Of a stretch of 64,000 nucleotides of DNA, positions 9,417 to 21,582 are shown in pieces. The notes under the pieces were generated by a model, which was not told the DNA's origin, made no database searches, and worked only from the letters and a program-made list of their open reading frames with translations. Every line of letters begins with the position of its first letter. The stretch's first letter is position 1. Source of the DNA: Falciphora oryzae (Eukaryota; Ascomycota; Sordariomycetes; Magnaporthales; Magnaporthaceae); the NCBI GenBank assembly GCA_000733355.1, contig JNVV01000003.1, positions 744,001 to 808,000 on the forward strand, given 5' to 3'. A program made the translations under genes and the position numbers.

Positions 9417-11399
9417 GGTGCTGGACAGTAGGGGGCATCGTGTCACCGGCGCCCTCTACACAGGTCGCTAGGAGGTGCGGCTCCGCGAAGAGGGATGGTG
9501 ACGGAGTCTTTGATGAGGGAAGGCCGCGGTGATCTCCAAGCCCCTCCCACAAGTTGAAGCGTGCGGGCTGACGAACGAGAGTGACATTCGGCTAGATAAG
9601 CCTCGCCGTCAAGCATGGCGGGCGGCCCAGAGCGACGTTTAAACCAACCTTGCGGACAGTGATGGCTAGGATACGCTGCCTCGCTCGAACCCAAACTCAT
9701 GGCTCGGCTAGGGAGGTGCCAGCCCCGCGTCGGAACCGCCGCTGCTGATTTCTTCTGAGAGAACTTTACAGAGTACGCTCCGATAGAAGAAGAGACGGAG
9801 GATGAGTCGGCCGCCAAGCTTTGTTTTGGGCAGGCGTTCTGTCCTTCCCTGGGCGAGAAAAGGGGCAATCCCTAAGGCCGTTGAGCCGCCCAAGCAGCCT
9901 TCCACGATCTTGGACGACGGTGAGAGTCGGGGCGATCTGCTTCTTGATGTTTTGATGAACAGTGTTATCCTGTAGATTGAACACTAGCGGTAGATAAAAG
10001 CTAAAAATCTGCAGACGAAATAACGCGAGGACTGCCAAGGAGCTTCCTTGGTTGTATTTTCGCCTTGTGCGCTTGCATAGGTGACATTACCATATGGAGA
10101 AACCTTCCCTCTGATATATCGCGTCGACTTCCATGTGTCCCTGATGGATTAACCTTCCATGAGCCACGGGGGCACCGTTGATGGCAGGGTTCAAACCATC
10201 AGATGGCTGCTCACTGGTGGCTATTCTTCCTGCTCACTCTCCGTAGACTTGCTGTCGCTCCCACTCTCTCTCGACCCTGCCAACTCGTGCGATTTGATCA
10301 GGGTCTAGTCTAGGTAATCAAAGTCCTAACGCTCCCGGGTACGCCGGGCATGATACCCTGGGCATATACGAAAAGCTTGTAGGAGTAACAGGCCCCGGAG
10401 CTGCATTGGAAGTGTCGATTCCATCCGGGTCTGGGCCAAATGGCTAGTCAAGATGCTGCAAACACTTTGGGGGTTTCCCCCTGGATTGCCATGCCAAAGC
10501 GACGTGATCTCGTAAGGGCTCAGATCCTACTTGGTAAGCAGGAACATGGATATCGGCTTCACCAAGGACTTGCTCACGCTCGGGGTCCAGGCGCTCCAGC
10601 TGCCTGGCCGGCTGTGAAGAAAGGAGTGGCACGGCCTGAAACAGCGGTGCAGAACCACACCAAATAATAGGTCCCAATCAAGGTAAAAGGAGGTCTGATT
10701 ATTGTGTGTCTGGAGCAGAGGGGACCGTGGGACCAAAAGGATGCCTGAGGCATTCTATCCTTGAATAAGTCAGGTAATTGACTGGGTCGCCACCCCTGGC
10801 AAGATTCAAAGAAGCCCAGAAGCATCCTTGCCGCATTGGCCTTGACTTTCTCAAGGTTCGATGCCCGAGTTCGATCCAAATCCACTTCTCCAGCGCCGTT
10901 CGTCATAACCCCATGCCTCCCTCGACCATTGACTACTGATGGGAGGAACAGCGTCAGGTTACAATTGAGCCCAAACTTTCGCTGCTCGTCCCTTTCGCAA
11001 CCTTCGCTCAGGATCGGCCCGGCACTTTGTGCCAATTACGCTCGTTTTGAACCCACCTCGCGTCAGCTGCTCGCTTGCTGTTCCTGTCGGACGCACGCCC
11101 TGCCACGATCGAATCGAATCCATCCATCCCGCCCATTTACGCGACCGCAGTCCGACGGGTCTCCCCCATTACCGTGCTCCGCCACCCGCCCCTCCCACCT
11201 GCCAGGGGAATCGCCGGCTTCCGCTGAGCGGCGCGCGTCTTGGAAATACCGGCGGATAAATCCAGGTCGCACGCTCTGCCATTGACACACTCGATTTTCG
11301 GCCGCGTGTGTCTGCTTGCGTGCGTGTTGGAGCCGAGTTTCTTGGATCTTCCTCTCTTTTCTTTTCGTTTGCGCCGCCAGCAGAGGCACGACAGTCACA
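9417..11399. other. Long intergenic region, no gene seen
   Basis: About 2 kb between the start of the 7TM gene and the start of the TM9SF gene, so it holds two divergent promoters. Open frames here are short, lack family resemblance and have no supporting splice structure. The last 400 bp are pyrimidine-rich and probably carry the TM9SF leader. Confidence 0.45.
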
Positions 11400-13875
11400 A
11401 TGGAGTCTGCGCCAAGCAGCGCCATGCGTTGCCTCGTTCTCTTCTGTCTGCTATTCGCACTTGAGGTGCAGGCGTTCTACATTCCAGGTAAGCCGTCACC
11501 CGCCACCATGGAGAGACTGCCGTCCTCGTCCTTGGCGTTGCATCCATCTGGCAACCTCGCAAGGCCGGTTGCTAACTGCGCTTTCCATCCGGGCAGGCTG
11601 GTCGATAAAAAGCTACAAGGAAAAGGACCAGATTCCACTGCTCGTCAACAAGGTGTATTCGGATAACACGCAACTTCAGTATGCCTACTACGACCTGCCC
11701 TTCGTCTGCCCGCCCACGGGCGCGCGCCACGGTGGCCTGCTTAGCGGGCAGACCATCTCCCTCAACCTTGGCGAGGTTCTTCGCGGCGACCGCATCGCCT
11801 ATTCGGACCTCGAGCTGTCCATGATGGAGGATCGGCCTTGCAACCTCCTCTGCAACCGCGAAATCAGCAGGGGGGATCTCAATCGGGCGATCGACATGGT
11901 TCGCGACGGCTATGTTGTCGAGTGGATTGTTGGTAAGTGCGCAGATGCTCCGTTCTAGGCGCGAGAGAGGTTCGTTCTCGCGCGGCGTTGGTGAACTAGG
12001 GCACCTGGCTGACTAGGGCGGGTGTCGGGTCATGTCCAGACAATCTTCCCGGGGCGACTTCATTTGTCACGGTCGACAAGTCACGCAAGTATTATGCATC
12101 TGGCTTCAAGCTTGGGTTTACGGACCAGTCGAGCGGACGACCCCACTACTTCCTCAACAACCACCACACTATCGTCGTCCGATATCGCAACGCACCTGGT
12201 AAGGCAGGGGAGCGTGGCGGGAAGGTTATTGTTGCGTTCGAGGTCTACACAAAGAGCATTGGGCCCGATGTCAAGCGCGACTCTTCGGGGTGCCCCGCCG
12301 ACACGCACACTATCGACCAGAACTTCGAGCTGTTTATGCGTTCGAACCGCTCGTCCACCTCGGGCGGCGCCCATGCTGGCAGCTCGTACCACCAGGCCGA
12401 GGAAGCCGACATGAACGACGACTCGGCAAAACTCACTATCCCCTACACCTACTCGGTCTACTTCCGCGAGGACAATTCCATCGAGTGGAGCCGCCGCTGG
12501 GACCTGTACTTTGTCAACCAGGAGGAGGGGTCGCGCATCCACTGGCTGGCCATCGTCAACTCACTCGTCATCTGCGGTCTCCTTACCGCTGTGACGCTGA
12601 TGATCCTGACCAGGACCGTCCGTACCGACATCAAGGGCTATAAGGACCGCGCCGAGGAGGGCAAGTCTCGACTTTTGCGCAAGGGCGCCAAGTCCCCAGG
12701 CAGCCGGTCTCGGAGCCCCAAGCTGCTCGCCGAGAAGTCGGGCGGTGGCCTACTCGAGCAGGAGGCCGCCACGGCTGATGACGCGGCCGACGTGCTTTCC
12801 TCGGATGATGAGCAGGCACTCGAGGATGTCACGGGCTGGAAGCTGCTGCATGGCGACGTCTTCCGGTCCCCCGCACTCGGCTTCTTGCTCGCGCCTCTGG
12901 TTGGGTCTGGCATGCAGCTTCTGTTCATGGCCGTGGGGCTGGTGCTCCTGAGTGCTTTTGGCGTGCTGAACCCAAGCTTCCGCGGTGGCTTCATCAGCTT
13001 TGGCGTCGGGCTCTTTGTGGTGGCGGGCACGTTTGCAGGCTATTTCTCGGCGCGCATATTCCGCACATTCGACGGCAAGGACTGGCGCCGTAACACGCTC
13101 ATCACGGCGCTGCTTATCCCCGGCCTGCTCTTCGGTGTCGTTTTCGTGGTCAATCTCTTCGTCTGGGCACAAGCCTCGAGCACGGCGATTCCTTTCGGCA
13201 CGCTTATTGCTCTCCTATTCCTCTGGCTGGCGGTTCAGCTGCCACTTGTCTATGTTGGCTCGTGGTACGGTTTCCTACGTGCTGGCTCCTGGGAGCATCC
13301 GACCAAGACTATCAGCATGCCCCGCCAGGTGCCCCTGCAGCCCTGGTATCTCAAGGGCTTCGCGTCAATCCTGCTCGCGGGCGTGATACCGTTCGTCGTC
13401 ATCTTTATCGAGCTGCTGTTCGTGTTCCAGTCGGTATGGCAGGACAAGAGCGGCTACTATTACGTCTTCGGATTTTTGGCCATGGTGTCTTTTATCCTCA
13501 TCATCACGGTGGCCGAAGTGACGGTGGTCACGGTATACGTGCAGCTCTGCCACGAGAACCACAATTGGTGGTGGCAATCATTCTTTATCGGTGGCAGCAG
13601 TTCAGTTTTGATTTTCCTGTACTGTATCTGGTACTACTTTACGAGCCTGCACATTACTGGCTTCGTGAGCAGCGTGCTCTTCTTCACATACAGCTTCATG
13701 GCCTGCTGTGTGTACGGCCTCCTGACCGGCACGGTTGGATTCCTGAGCGCGTATGCCTTCATCAGGAGGATTTACGGGTAAGTTTTCTGGGTTCTTTCCT
13801 GGTCATCATTTCTTCTTTGAGCAGCTTTACTGACGACCGTCGCTTTACCACCTCAGAGCCATCAAAGTCGATTGA
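11400..13875 (+). CDS. Transmembrane 9 superfamily protein (Emp70/nonaspanin)
   Basis: An endosome/Golgi nonaspanin involved in membrane protein sorting. Four exons: 11400-11487, 11597-11932, 12040-13777, 13857-13875, giving 726 aa. A signal sequence (MRCLVLFCLLFALEVQAF) precedes a luminal domain starting YIPGWSIKSY, then one helix, a charged Ser/Arg-rich cytosolic loop (about residues 405-460), and eight further helices. The final 19-bp exon joins to give RRIYGAIKVD, ending in the KxD motif that in this family binds COPI and retains the protein in the Golgi. If the last intron were kept, translation would stop inside the donor site (GGG TAA) and only this tail would be lost. The start ATG has a good context (CACAATGG). 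Confidence 0.93.
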
Positions 13876-15455
13876 GCGATTGCTCCGCTCGCTCCGCCCG
13901 AGTGTGCAAAACACGAAAGCGAGGGCAATCGGTCTTCCAAGTGGAGTGGAAATAATAACCACGGATCGAGCAAGCCCGGCGGCTTCTGAAAATGCAGCAA
14001 TGCTAATATACAGTCCTCAGTGTTGTCAACACATACCACGAGGCGCGGACACATGCCCTGGATCATCGTCGTGTCGCTGCGCCTTCGATGAATTTCTACC
14101 GTTCGGATATCCAGGCATCACGGGAATGACGGCGTTTAATGGGCATCTGGGGTACAGATGCTACTTCTTATCTCCTTTTGTTTCTTTATAGAGTTCTGGA
14201 CTGCATACACGCCCCAGGTGTCGTTCTGTTTTCATGCGCATGCACAAGATGACAGACTGGCAGCCTCGGAAGGGGCCGGCCTGGCATGTAGGCTGAGGCC
14301 ATAATCATGTGTGGATGGAGGACTGTACATCAACATGAAGGTATCTTTTTGTTCGTTCTCGTTCCAGCGAATGCGCTTTAGTCCGATTCGCAAATCGGAT
14401 CATACAAATCTAAACGAATAGCATTATTTGCCCTCAGCAAGTTAGAGTAGACAAGACTCGAATGTCACTGTTATTGGATATAGGGTCTTCTAGCCCGAAA
14501 CCCGACGAGACACTGGACTCTGAAAACAGGGGAAGAGGTGTCCGTGCGCGTCTTGTGGCTGGCTCTGTTTTGTGCCTTTTTCTTGTGGTGGTGCAAAGCC
14601 TCAATGTGCACTCGAGCAACAAACAGCTAGCGGAAGTCGGCATTGGGCTCGAGCCGCCGACTAGCCTCGTCTGAGTACCGCACTCAAACGGGACAGCTAT
14701 GGTGGAGAGAAGAAAAGAAAGAATGAATGATGTATTCGCCGAGGCTCGAGGGTGCCGGTGCCCGCGGACTAAGTACTTCCGCACCTTTCCAGAACACCCC
14801 ACTGCCTCGTGGCGGGAAGACGCCGCGAAGCCCTCCCTTGATCCCCTACCAGCCGTGCGAGGACTCGGCGATCCGTGTGGACGGGAGACCCTGGGCGGGA
14901 TCTCTGGGAAAAGTGGTCGGCGACCCGCGTGGACATCGAAGGAGAAATAGGAGACATGGATAGTCAGGGCCCTGATTTCTAAACAAGGGCCTTCCCCCGG
15001 GGGCCAGGCAGAGCGGGTGCTTCCCTCCACCCATCCACCCACACACACACACACACACACACAGCTTTCGGGATTCATGTTGGGAGACTCCCACGAGTCA
15101 AAGCGGATTTGCCCACCGTTTGCGTTGTGTGCCAGAGGTCAAAGTTGCCGGCCGAGCCCGGCGGCGGAGAGATCCTTTTCGCCGGGCATCCCGTGGACGA
15201 CTTGGCACGCTGGCATGTTTTTATAAATTGGATAGCTCCCGTCTCCATGTGTTGCGTGTAAATAGGTACTATGATAAAGACCGTCTGCGGACTCCTGTCT
15301 ACGTATCCTACCCTGTTAGTTTCTTTATCAATAGTTCTCTATTCTCAAGCCAGACATACCCAAGCCAAATCACACGACTTTCCATACTACCCATCGTCCC
15401 ACCGAGCACAATCATCACCAGCTGTCTTCAGTTTGTCCGACGGCGAAAGAAAAAA
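13876..15455. other. Intergenic region, no gene seen
   Basis: Contains the 3' region of the TM9SF gene, a (CA)12 microsatellite at 15040-15063 and the pyrimidine-rich leader of the sulfur transporter gene. A 70-codon frame at 14462-14674 has a hydrophobic middle but no other support. Confidence 0.45.
15040..15063 (+). repeat. (CA)12 microsatellite
   Basis: Perfect dinucleotide repeat of 24 bp. Confidence 0.9.
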
Positions 15456-16703
15456 ATGACGAAGGGCTCATCGGCGCTTCCCGGACTGTTGTCAGGTGCG
15501 GCCTTCGGGGCGGCCCTGACGGCGTCCGGCGTCTGTCAGCCCGCCGTCATCACCTCGCAGCTTAAGCTGCAGGACTGGCACATGATGCAGTCGTTCCTAA
15601 CGGCGACTGCCGGGAGCGCGTAAGTTTCTAGCCCCTGGATAGCAACTATTTAAAGCCTGTGTTCGGTCTCTCAAACAATGTTCCGCGCCATCGCAGTCAT
15701 TGCTGACTCTCCCCCATCTCCATCTAGCCTCCTATCCGCCCTGATACAATCCCTCGGCTACGCCAAGCTCCCGCCGCGAGACTTCTCGTCGATTCGTCTG
15801 TTAGGCCGTGCGGACGCCAACGTCATCGGTGGCGCCCTCTTGGGCTGCGGCATGGCGCTCTCCGGAGCCTGCCCGGGTACCGTCTTCCCGCAGGCAGCGT
15901 TGGGCGTCGCCTCGGGCCGCTGGACGCTGGCCGGAGGAGCCCTGGGCGGCGTCATCTGGAGCGGTATACTGCGCCCGTGGGTGGCGCGCCGTAATGCGGG
16001 GGCGGTTGCCGGCAAGGGTGAAGTTGGGGTTGAGAAGAACGGCGGTGCTGTGAGTTCGGGTGAGAGTCGCGGCAACAAGAGCTCTCCACGGCCTAGCCTG
16101 ACGGTGTACGAGAGCCTGGGAGTCAGCTACGTGGCGGCTCTGGTGGCGATGGAGCTCCTGCTCGGCGCGGCCGTCAAGATGGTAATGGCCCTTGGGGACT
16201 ATAGCGGTGGTGGTGGGATTCATCAACAACAGCAGCAGCCCGTACATCCTGTCGCCGGCGGCCTCCTCCTAGCCTCAGCGCAGCTCTTCTCTCTATTGGC
16301 GCGCAAGTCCATGCTGGGCAGCTCGTCGGCGTTTGAGGAGGCGGCCGACCACCTGCTGTGGCTGTGGAGGCGGCTGCTCTCTGCTGCTGCCGCCGACAGC
16401 CGCAAGGACGAGCCGAAGCCCAAGTCCGGCTCGCTGGTGTTTGCGGCCGGCATGGCCCTGGGAGCCTATGCGCTTGGCAGGTGGTGGGCCCCAGCGGCAG
16501 CCCTGCTCGGGCCGACGGCCGGCAGCTCGGCAGCTCGGGCGGCCCTCGGGGGCTTCCTAATGATAGTCGGGTCCCGCCTGGCGGGCGGCTGCACGTCTGG
16601 GCACGGCATCAGCGGCATGTCGCTGCTTTCTGTTTCAAGCATGGTCACGATCGGGTCTGCTTTTGCGGCCGGGATAATGCTCTCGACTGGGCTCTTGGCT
16701 TGA
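15456..16703 (+). CDS. Sulfur-compound transporter, YeeE/YedE (TsuA) family
   Basis: Bacterial relatives import thiosulfate. Exons 15456-15619 and 15728-16703 encode 379 aa. The family's Cys-containing re-entrant loop motifs are all visible: SGVCQP (C27), ALLGCGMALSGACPG (C95, C103) and GGCTSGHGISG (about C341). Two homologous halves lie in one chain, each with several hydrophobic helices. They are separated by a hydrophilic loop (about residues 140-160) and a Gly/Gln/His-rich loop. The intron falls between the first two Cys motifs. The ATG follows an A-rich leader, which is a good fungal start context. Family assignment is strong; thiosulfate as the substrate in this fungus is inferred. Confidence 0.88.
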
Positions 16704-17203
16704 ACCAAGATATTTTTTAGAGGTTGCCACTGATATTTGGGAAAGTTCTCTTCTCCGGCTCGCCTTCGGGCGGGCATGTACGAGCCCGGTGTTTGACGAT
16801 ATACTTCGTAATAGCTAGCCGATACCCCTTTATCCCCGAGACCCTGCGGCGAGAATGCCATTGGTGGACGGAGCAAGCTGTGTATAATTAATCCGCTAGA
16901 GAGATCCCGTTGAATTTGTCATGGCGAAGAGAACCGTGCGCCTCCGTCGTGGACGCCGCGATGAAGAAAAGAAAAAAAAAAAAAAAAGCCCGAGGCTTCC
17001 GAGTGTCGTCGGGCAATGAACCCGCACGGGGTCGTTGTTCTCGTGGGAAACACGAGAATGAGTCGCGTCATGGTCGGCGAGCATTCCACAGTCCTGGGAG
17101 CCGGGTACGACCTCCATCTGAAAGTGGACCCCGAGCACTATATCCATCATCTCCGTCCCTCCCCTGAGCCTCCCCCCTCTCCCTCTCTCTCGCCCACCTC
17201 AAC
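16704..17203. other. Convergent 3' intergenic region
   Basis: Lies between the ends of the sulfur transporter gene and the RidA-like gene. Holds a poly-A tract near 16971-16987 and CT-rich sequence near 17160-17280. No gene. Confidence 0.5.
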
Positions 17204-17864
17204 TCACTCGACAGGGACTCCCTCCTCCCGGTCGTCGGCGTCCCCTGCCCTATCGCCACTCCTCCCCCTCCTCTTCCTGGCTGTCACCTCGACCTCAAAC
17301 TTCATAGCCTCCTCCATCAGCCCCGCCTGCACCATGGTCGCCGCCGGCCGCACCCCGCCCAGGTAGCGGCCCAGGACGGGCCAGGTGAGCGGAAACAAGG
17401 CCCGGTCGGGCAGGATGTAGCGCACCCGCACCACGTCGTCCATGGACGCCCCGGCCTCTGCGAGCGCCGCCGCCACGTTGCGCAGCGCCCGCTCGGCCTG
17501 CGCCGCCACGTCGGCCTCTATGGCGCCCGTCGCGTAGTCGTATCTGTTGGTGGGTTTCCTCGTCAGTAGATGGTGGCAAATATGATAGCATCGACACGTG
17601 AGGGAGGGGGTGGGTGGCGGCTGGTTGGTGGTTTCTTCTCTTGCCCTACCCGGTGCAACCCGAAACAAACACCCAGTCTCCCGACACTACGGCGCGGGAA
17701 TAGCCAATCTGGCTTTCAAAGGCCGAGCCCGAACTAATTAGGCGGCGCTCGCTCATTGTCGTTTTTCTTGGTAACCCCGACGTCGTGGCAGGGAGCGAAG
17801 GTTGTTCAGGGGTCCGTGTGGCGCGGACGAAAGGACCAACGAGAGAATTTTCCAGTTGGTTCAT
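17204..17864 (-). CDS. RidA/YjgF-fold protein lacking the catalytic Arg
   Basis: Exons 17864-17650 and 17543-17204 give 184 aa. Starting at the second in-frame ATG (17756, MSERRLISSG) gives 148 aa, nearer the usual family length. Both ATGs have good contexts, so the start is open. The join restores VFVSGCTGYDYATG, a family hallmark. The core then follows: AAQAERALRNV, DDVVRVRYIL and FEVEVTARK. In active enamine/imine deaminases a conserved Arg follows Pro-Ala near the C-terminus; here the aligned segment reads RPAATMVQAG with Ala in its place. This places it with the Arg-less Rid subfamilies, whose function is unknown. An Arg/Asp/Glu-rich tail of about 20 residues follows the fold. Confidence 0.85.
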
Positions 17865-18488
17865 GGTGGTGAGAGAACGATGTTTATGGTAACGGCTCTG
17901 GGCGTGTTCACCTGATATTGAACCAGAATGAATGAGTCACACTTGATACCCCAGTAACCCAATCTCCTGCCTTTTCTGCACGATACAGGATAATCCACCC
18001 GGAATAATCTGTCTGGAACGCTTTCCTCTTATTGAAAATACAAGGAGGGTAGGGGGGACGGCGATGGGGTTGCAAAAACATGAGGCACAAGCAAGTGGTC
18101 GCTGCCGTTGAACCAGACTCCAGACAACGGATAGATGGCACCCAACCGACCTATTGAGGCCTATGGTTGACAAAATAAAAATAAATAAAAAAGAGTCCGC
18201 TCACCGGTATCCTCTCAAGCGGTAGGTGCTTCTTTCAAAAAAAAATATTTAGAAAATAAACCAAGACTCCCAGTCCCCATGCCAGACAGTCCCGCCTCAG
18301 CCAACTTTTTCATGACGCAAAGTCACCAAACTCCTGGAGGCTGAATATCCCGACGCATCATTGCAGCGCGAGGTTTGAAGCTAGCGAGCTTGACTACTGT
18401 GAAGAGAATTCTTACGTTTTTGTTTCTTCGTCACCGCCTCGGCCGTGGCGGGTTCGGTGGCAGATTTGGATGCCGAGGCATGTTATGA
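17865..18488. other. Intergenic region, no gene seen
   Basis: Contains the promoter of the RidA-like gene and the 3' region of arp9 (both on the minus strand). A/T-rich patches lie at 18170-18260. No coding signal. Confidence 0.45.
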
Positions 18489-20773
18489 CTACCAACCCAG
18501 CATAGAATGTGTCCGGATCGCCTTGGGCCCGTACTCGCTGGAAATATCAGATACCTGTTAGTCTTGGGTTTCCCGGCTTCAAAGAGAGTCGAGAAACTCC
18601 TGGCTATGAGAAGCGATCGAGCGATCCCGATGCAGGCATGTGCAGTCACTTACTTGAATTCGATACGGTTCAGGCTCATCAGCCGTTGACCCTCGGCCTC
18701 AGCGCCGCTCAGGTTGTGCATGCAGAACGCTAGACGTGCCGCGACCTGCGCACCCAGGAACATGGCCTCCTCGTACCCATTCTTGGTCCACTCGCCTAGG
18801 TAGCCAGGCAGGGCGGCCAGCTTGATAGATGTTGGCGTCTGGCTGTGGAAGTGCGACGAAACAACTCCGCCGTTGTTGGCATCGCCCGCGTTGGATCCGG
18901 GAGCATGCATGCCAGGCGTCATGCCACCGGGAACGCTCAGCGACGCCGCGGTCACCGCGTCGCGAAGGAGTGGGTTCACGCCCGACGATGTCGGTCCTGT
19001 CGACGACACATTGGGAAGCTGGTGCGGCGGGCCCGTAAAGCTTCCCACCGGCGTCTGCGAGCCCGTGCCGGACGGCGTGGCCAGGTTCGACGGAAGCTCC
19101 GACGTAAACATGGTGGCTGTGCTGGGCGACACGAGGTGCCGTGCGTTGAGCGTCTGGATGATGTTCTCCCTCAGGCCCCGGAGGCGCCCACCGTTGCCGA
19201 CAAAGACGATGTGCTCCCAGCAGGGTGGCCGCATGTACATGTCCTCGATCCCCTGCACTGCGTGGTAGATGGCGGTCACGATCCGGTCGATCTCGCCTCG
19301 GTCGGCGAACGTAAACCTCTCCAGACCAACTTCGATATCGCGCCGTATCCGCTTGACTGCGCGCTCTGTACTCGACGCCGCAGGTGGCGGGGGCTCTGCC
19401 GAAGGGAAGAAGGACAGGGGGGCGTCTGGTTTTGTCTCTGGAGCCTTCTTTTGGCCACTGCTGCCTTGATCATTGGCCTCGTTCGCGGCCTCTTTCTTTT
19501 GGGTGTCTGTTGAAGCAGCAGCATCTCCACTCGCCGGGTCCGGTGCACCAGACTCTGTTGCTATCGCTGTCGCCTCAGGCTTGGCCGCCTCCTGGGCGCT
19601 GGGTTCAACTTCTGCCGGAGCCGGCTCCCGGTTCAGCTCCTCGTAATGGAATATGTTGCGCATTCTCTTCGAGTTGGGCAAACGGGCGGCCTTGGTAGCC
19701 GCTGCCTCGGGCTCCTGACCCTTCGCCTGCTTCTTCGCCTTGGTCTTCTCTGCCTTTTCCTTCTCCTTCTTGGCAAGGAACTCTTTCGTCTGACCGCTGG
19801 TAACGATACTGGCGACGTCAAGGATGCCGTCGTCGGTCTCAGCAGGCTTGTCATCGCCAGTCCCCATGTCCTCGTCAACATCCAATGTGGGTAACGGGGG
19901 CCGTGCCGGCTCGAGCGCGTCCGGGACATCCTGGGCTGACTGAAGAACGGCGCTGGGCGGAGGCACTGCGCTGGCAGCCAGGGCGGCGCTCTCCTTGGGG
20001 AGCTCCATGAGCTTCGGCGCATCGGGCACGTAGGGGAGGACTTCGCAGATGGGGCTTTTCTTGAGTTGCTCGGCCATCTCATAGGTGAATTCCTTGTCCT
20101 TGAGGAGGTCGAGCAGCTTGCACGTGAAGACCTCGCCGCCCGAGATGGCCTCGCCGGGCTCGCCGTCCAGCGGGTCGCTAACCTGACGATAGCCCACGAC
20201 CTTGCTGTCGTATATGCAGGTCACGTCGACCTTCTCAAATCCAATGTCCACGACCGTCATGCTGGGCCATTTGAGACCGTACTGGGTCGCGACGGCGCTG
20301 TGGATAAGACAGAGCGCCGGCGTCTTGGTCTTTTCGAAGATGTAGCGCGCTATAGCCTCGCAGTCGGGGCGCGTCCATTGTGGCGACGCCATCAACATTA
20401 TTGGGGTGTTGTGGAATGTGGTCGTCAGGAGGCCGTGTACGTAGTCCAGGAATGCCAGGAAGGCGGCCATGTTGACGATGCGGCCGGCCCTGATGGGGTA
20501 TATAGCGCCCTCGGCGGAGTCGGGGTCCTCGATGTACTCGTACTCGTCGGCCTGGTCGGCGCCGTTGGCGTCGCCCACTGACGGCGCCTTCTTACGCTTC
20601 TCGATAAAGAAGGGGCGGTAGCCGTCCGACTCGTCGTCCTTAAACATGCGCGTCGGGACGCGATGGGCGGGCGGGGTCAGCTCGCCGCAGCCCAGCTGGG
20701 CCATGGTGGTCTTGCTGCCCGGGCAGATGACCAGGACCTGGTCCTCGCGCCATTTGCCCGTTGCGCCGGACAT
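18489..20773 (-). CDS. arp9: Actin-related protein Arp9 (SWI/SNF and RSC subunit)
   Basis: A nuclear actin-related subunit of ATP-dependent chromatin remodelers. Exons 20773-18654 and 18537-18489 give 722 aa. The frame stays open far upstream, but the family-typical N-terminus (WREDQVLVICPGSKTTMAQ) begins just after the ATG at 20773. Actin-fold blocks: TVVDIGFEKVDVTCIYD (nucleotide pocket strand), SGGEVFT, and IVFVGNGGRLRGL. A long Lys/Glu/Ala-rich insertion (about residues 290-480) interrupts the fold. The short last exon converts RIEF-K-stop into RIEFNEYGPKAIRTHSMLGW, the expected actin-like C-terminus. It is divergent from the R3H-associated gene. Confidence 0.92.
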
Positions 20774-21582
20774 TGTCGCGGTCCCCAAAGAACACACCGA
20801 TCCGCAGCTGTGAAGGTATGAACAAAGGGGTGGCAATGGAGGGGTTGATGGCCTCCGGGGTAGTGGGGGGTTAAGGCAAGCTTGGATGCGGCGGTCCGAG
20901 GCTGGTCTGGATTTGTCTGAAGTCGCGCTCCAATTCAATTCAACGATGGACGCGGTCGCGAAACTTGGACAGGTCCAAGCTCCACTGAGCTTTTGGCTTT
21001 GGATGGGTCTCGGGCTAGGTGCTTGCAGGGATGCGAGCCCCATGCTTAAATAAGCAAAAGGGGCCCACTTTGGCTGGAAGAGCTCCCTGGCCCCGCGTGG
21101 TGGCGCTTCAGCTGCGACAGCGACCACCAACTTGCCGGGGCTCCCGCGGGGGACGACAGTCATCCCCAATCAATGACTGTAACACCTGTCATCGAGAATC
21201 ACCAGTGATCACCCCCAATCCGTTGCCTGGCTGCGCTCACCTTGATAGGTTGGCATTTTGTGCCTTTTAAAGCCTACGTTTTATCCCCAATCGCTTTATA
21301 AATACATCTTCTTTTTAGAGCTTATACAATTTGCGTTCGAGGGCTCTCCGAGGTGCCTCGAGTCTCCATCATATAACATCTGCAATCCAAAGTTAAAGTT
21401 GGGGTCTTTTTCCGCCATTCTTTCTCCGACTCCCTCCCCAGTTGCATAAAAACAAGCGGCCCGCTGTGAATCAAATCGTCTGGAAATCGAATCAGGGGGG
21501 CTTAATTCAACAGTTACCCCGACAGAAACGAGCTCCGCCAAAGAAACGTCATCGCCCAGAAAGCCGTCGCCCAAAAAGCGCC
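20774..21582. other. Divergent promoter region
   Basis: Lies between arp9 (minus) and the R3H-associated-domain gene (plus). The arp9 frame is open through part of it by chance. No separate gene is supported. Confidence 0.45.

Noticed and set aside
10857..10885. GTTCGATCC word resembling a tRNA B box
   Set aside because: No A box at a proper distance and no acceptor stem pairing could be built around it.
14462..14674. Small open frame with a hydrophobic segment
   Set aside because: Position of the hydrophobic stretch does not fit a signal peptide, and there is no promoter or family support.
20774..21169. Possible N-terminal extension of Arp9
   Set aside because: In-frame and open, but Pro/Arg-rich without resemblance to actin-related proteins. 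The conserved N-terminus starts right after the ATG at 20773.
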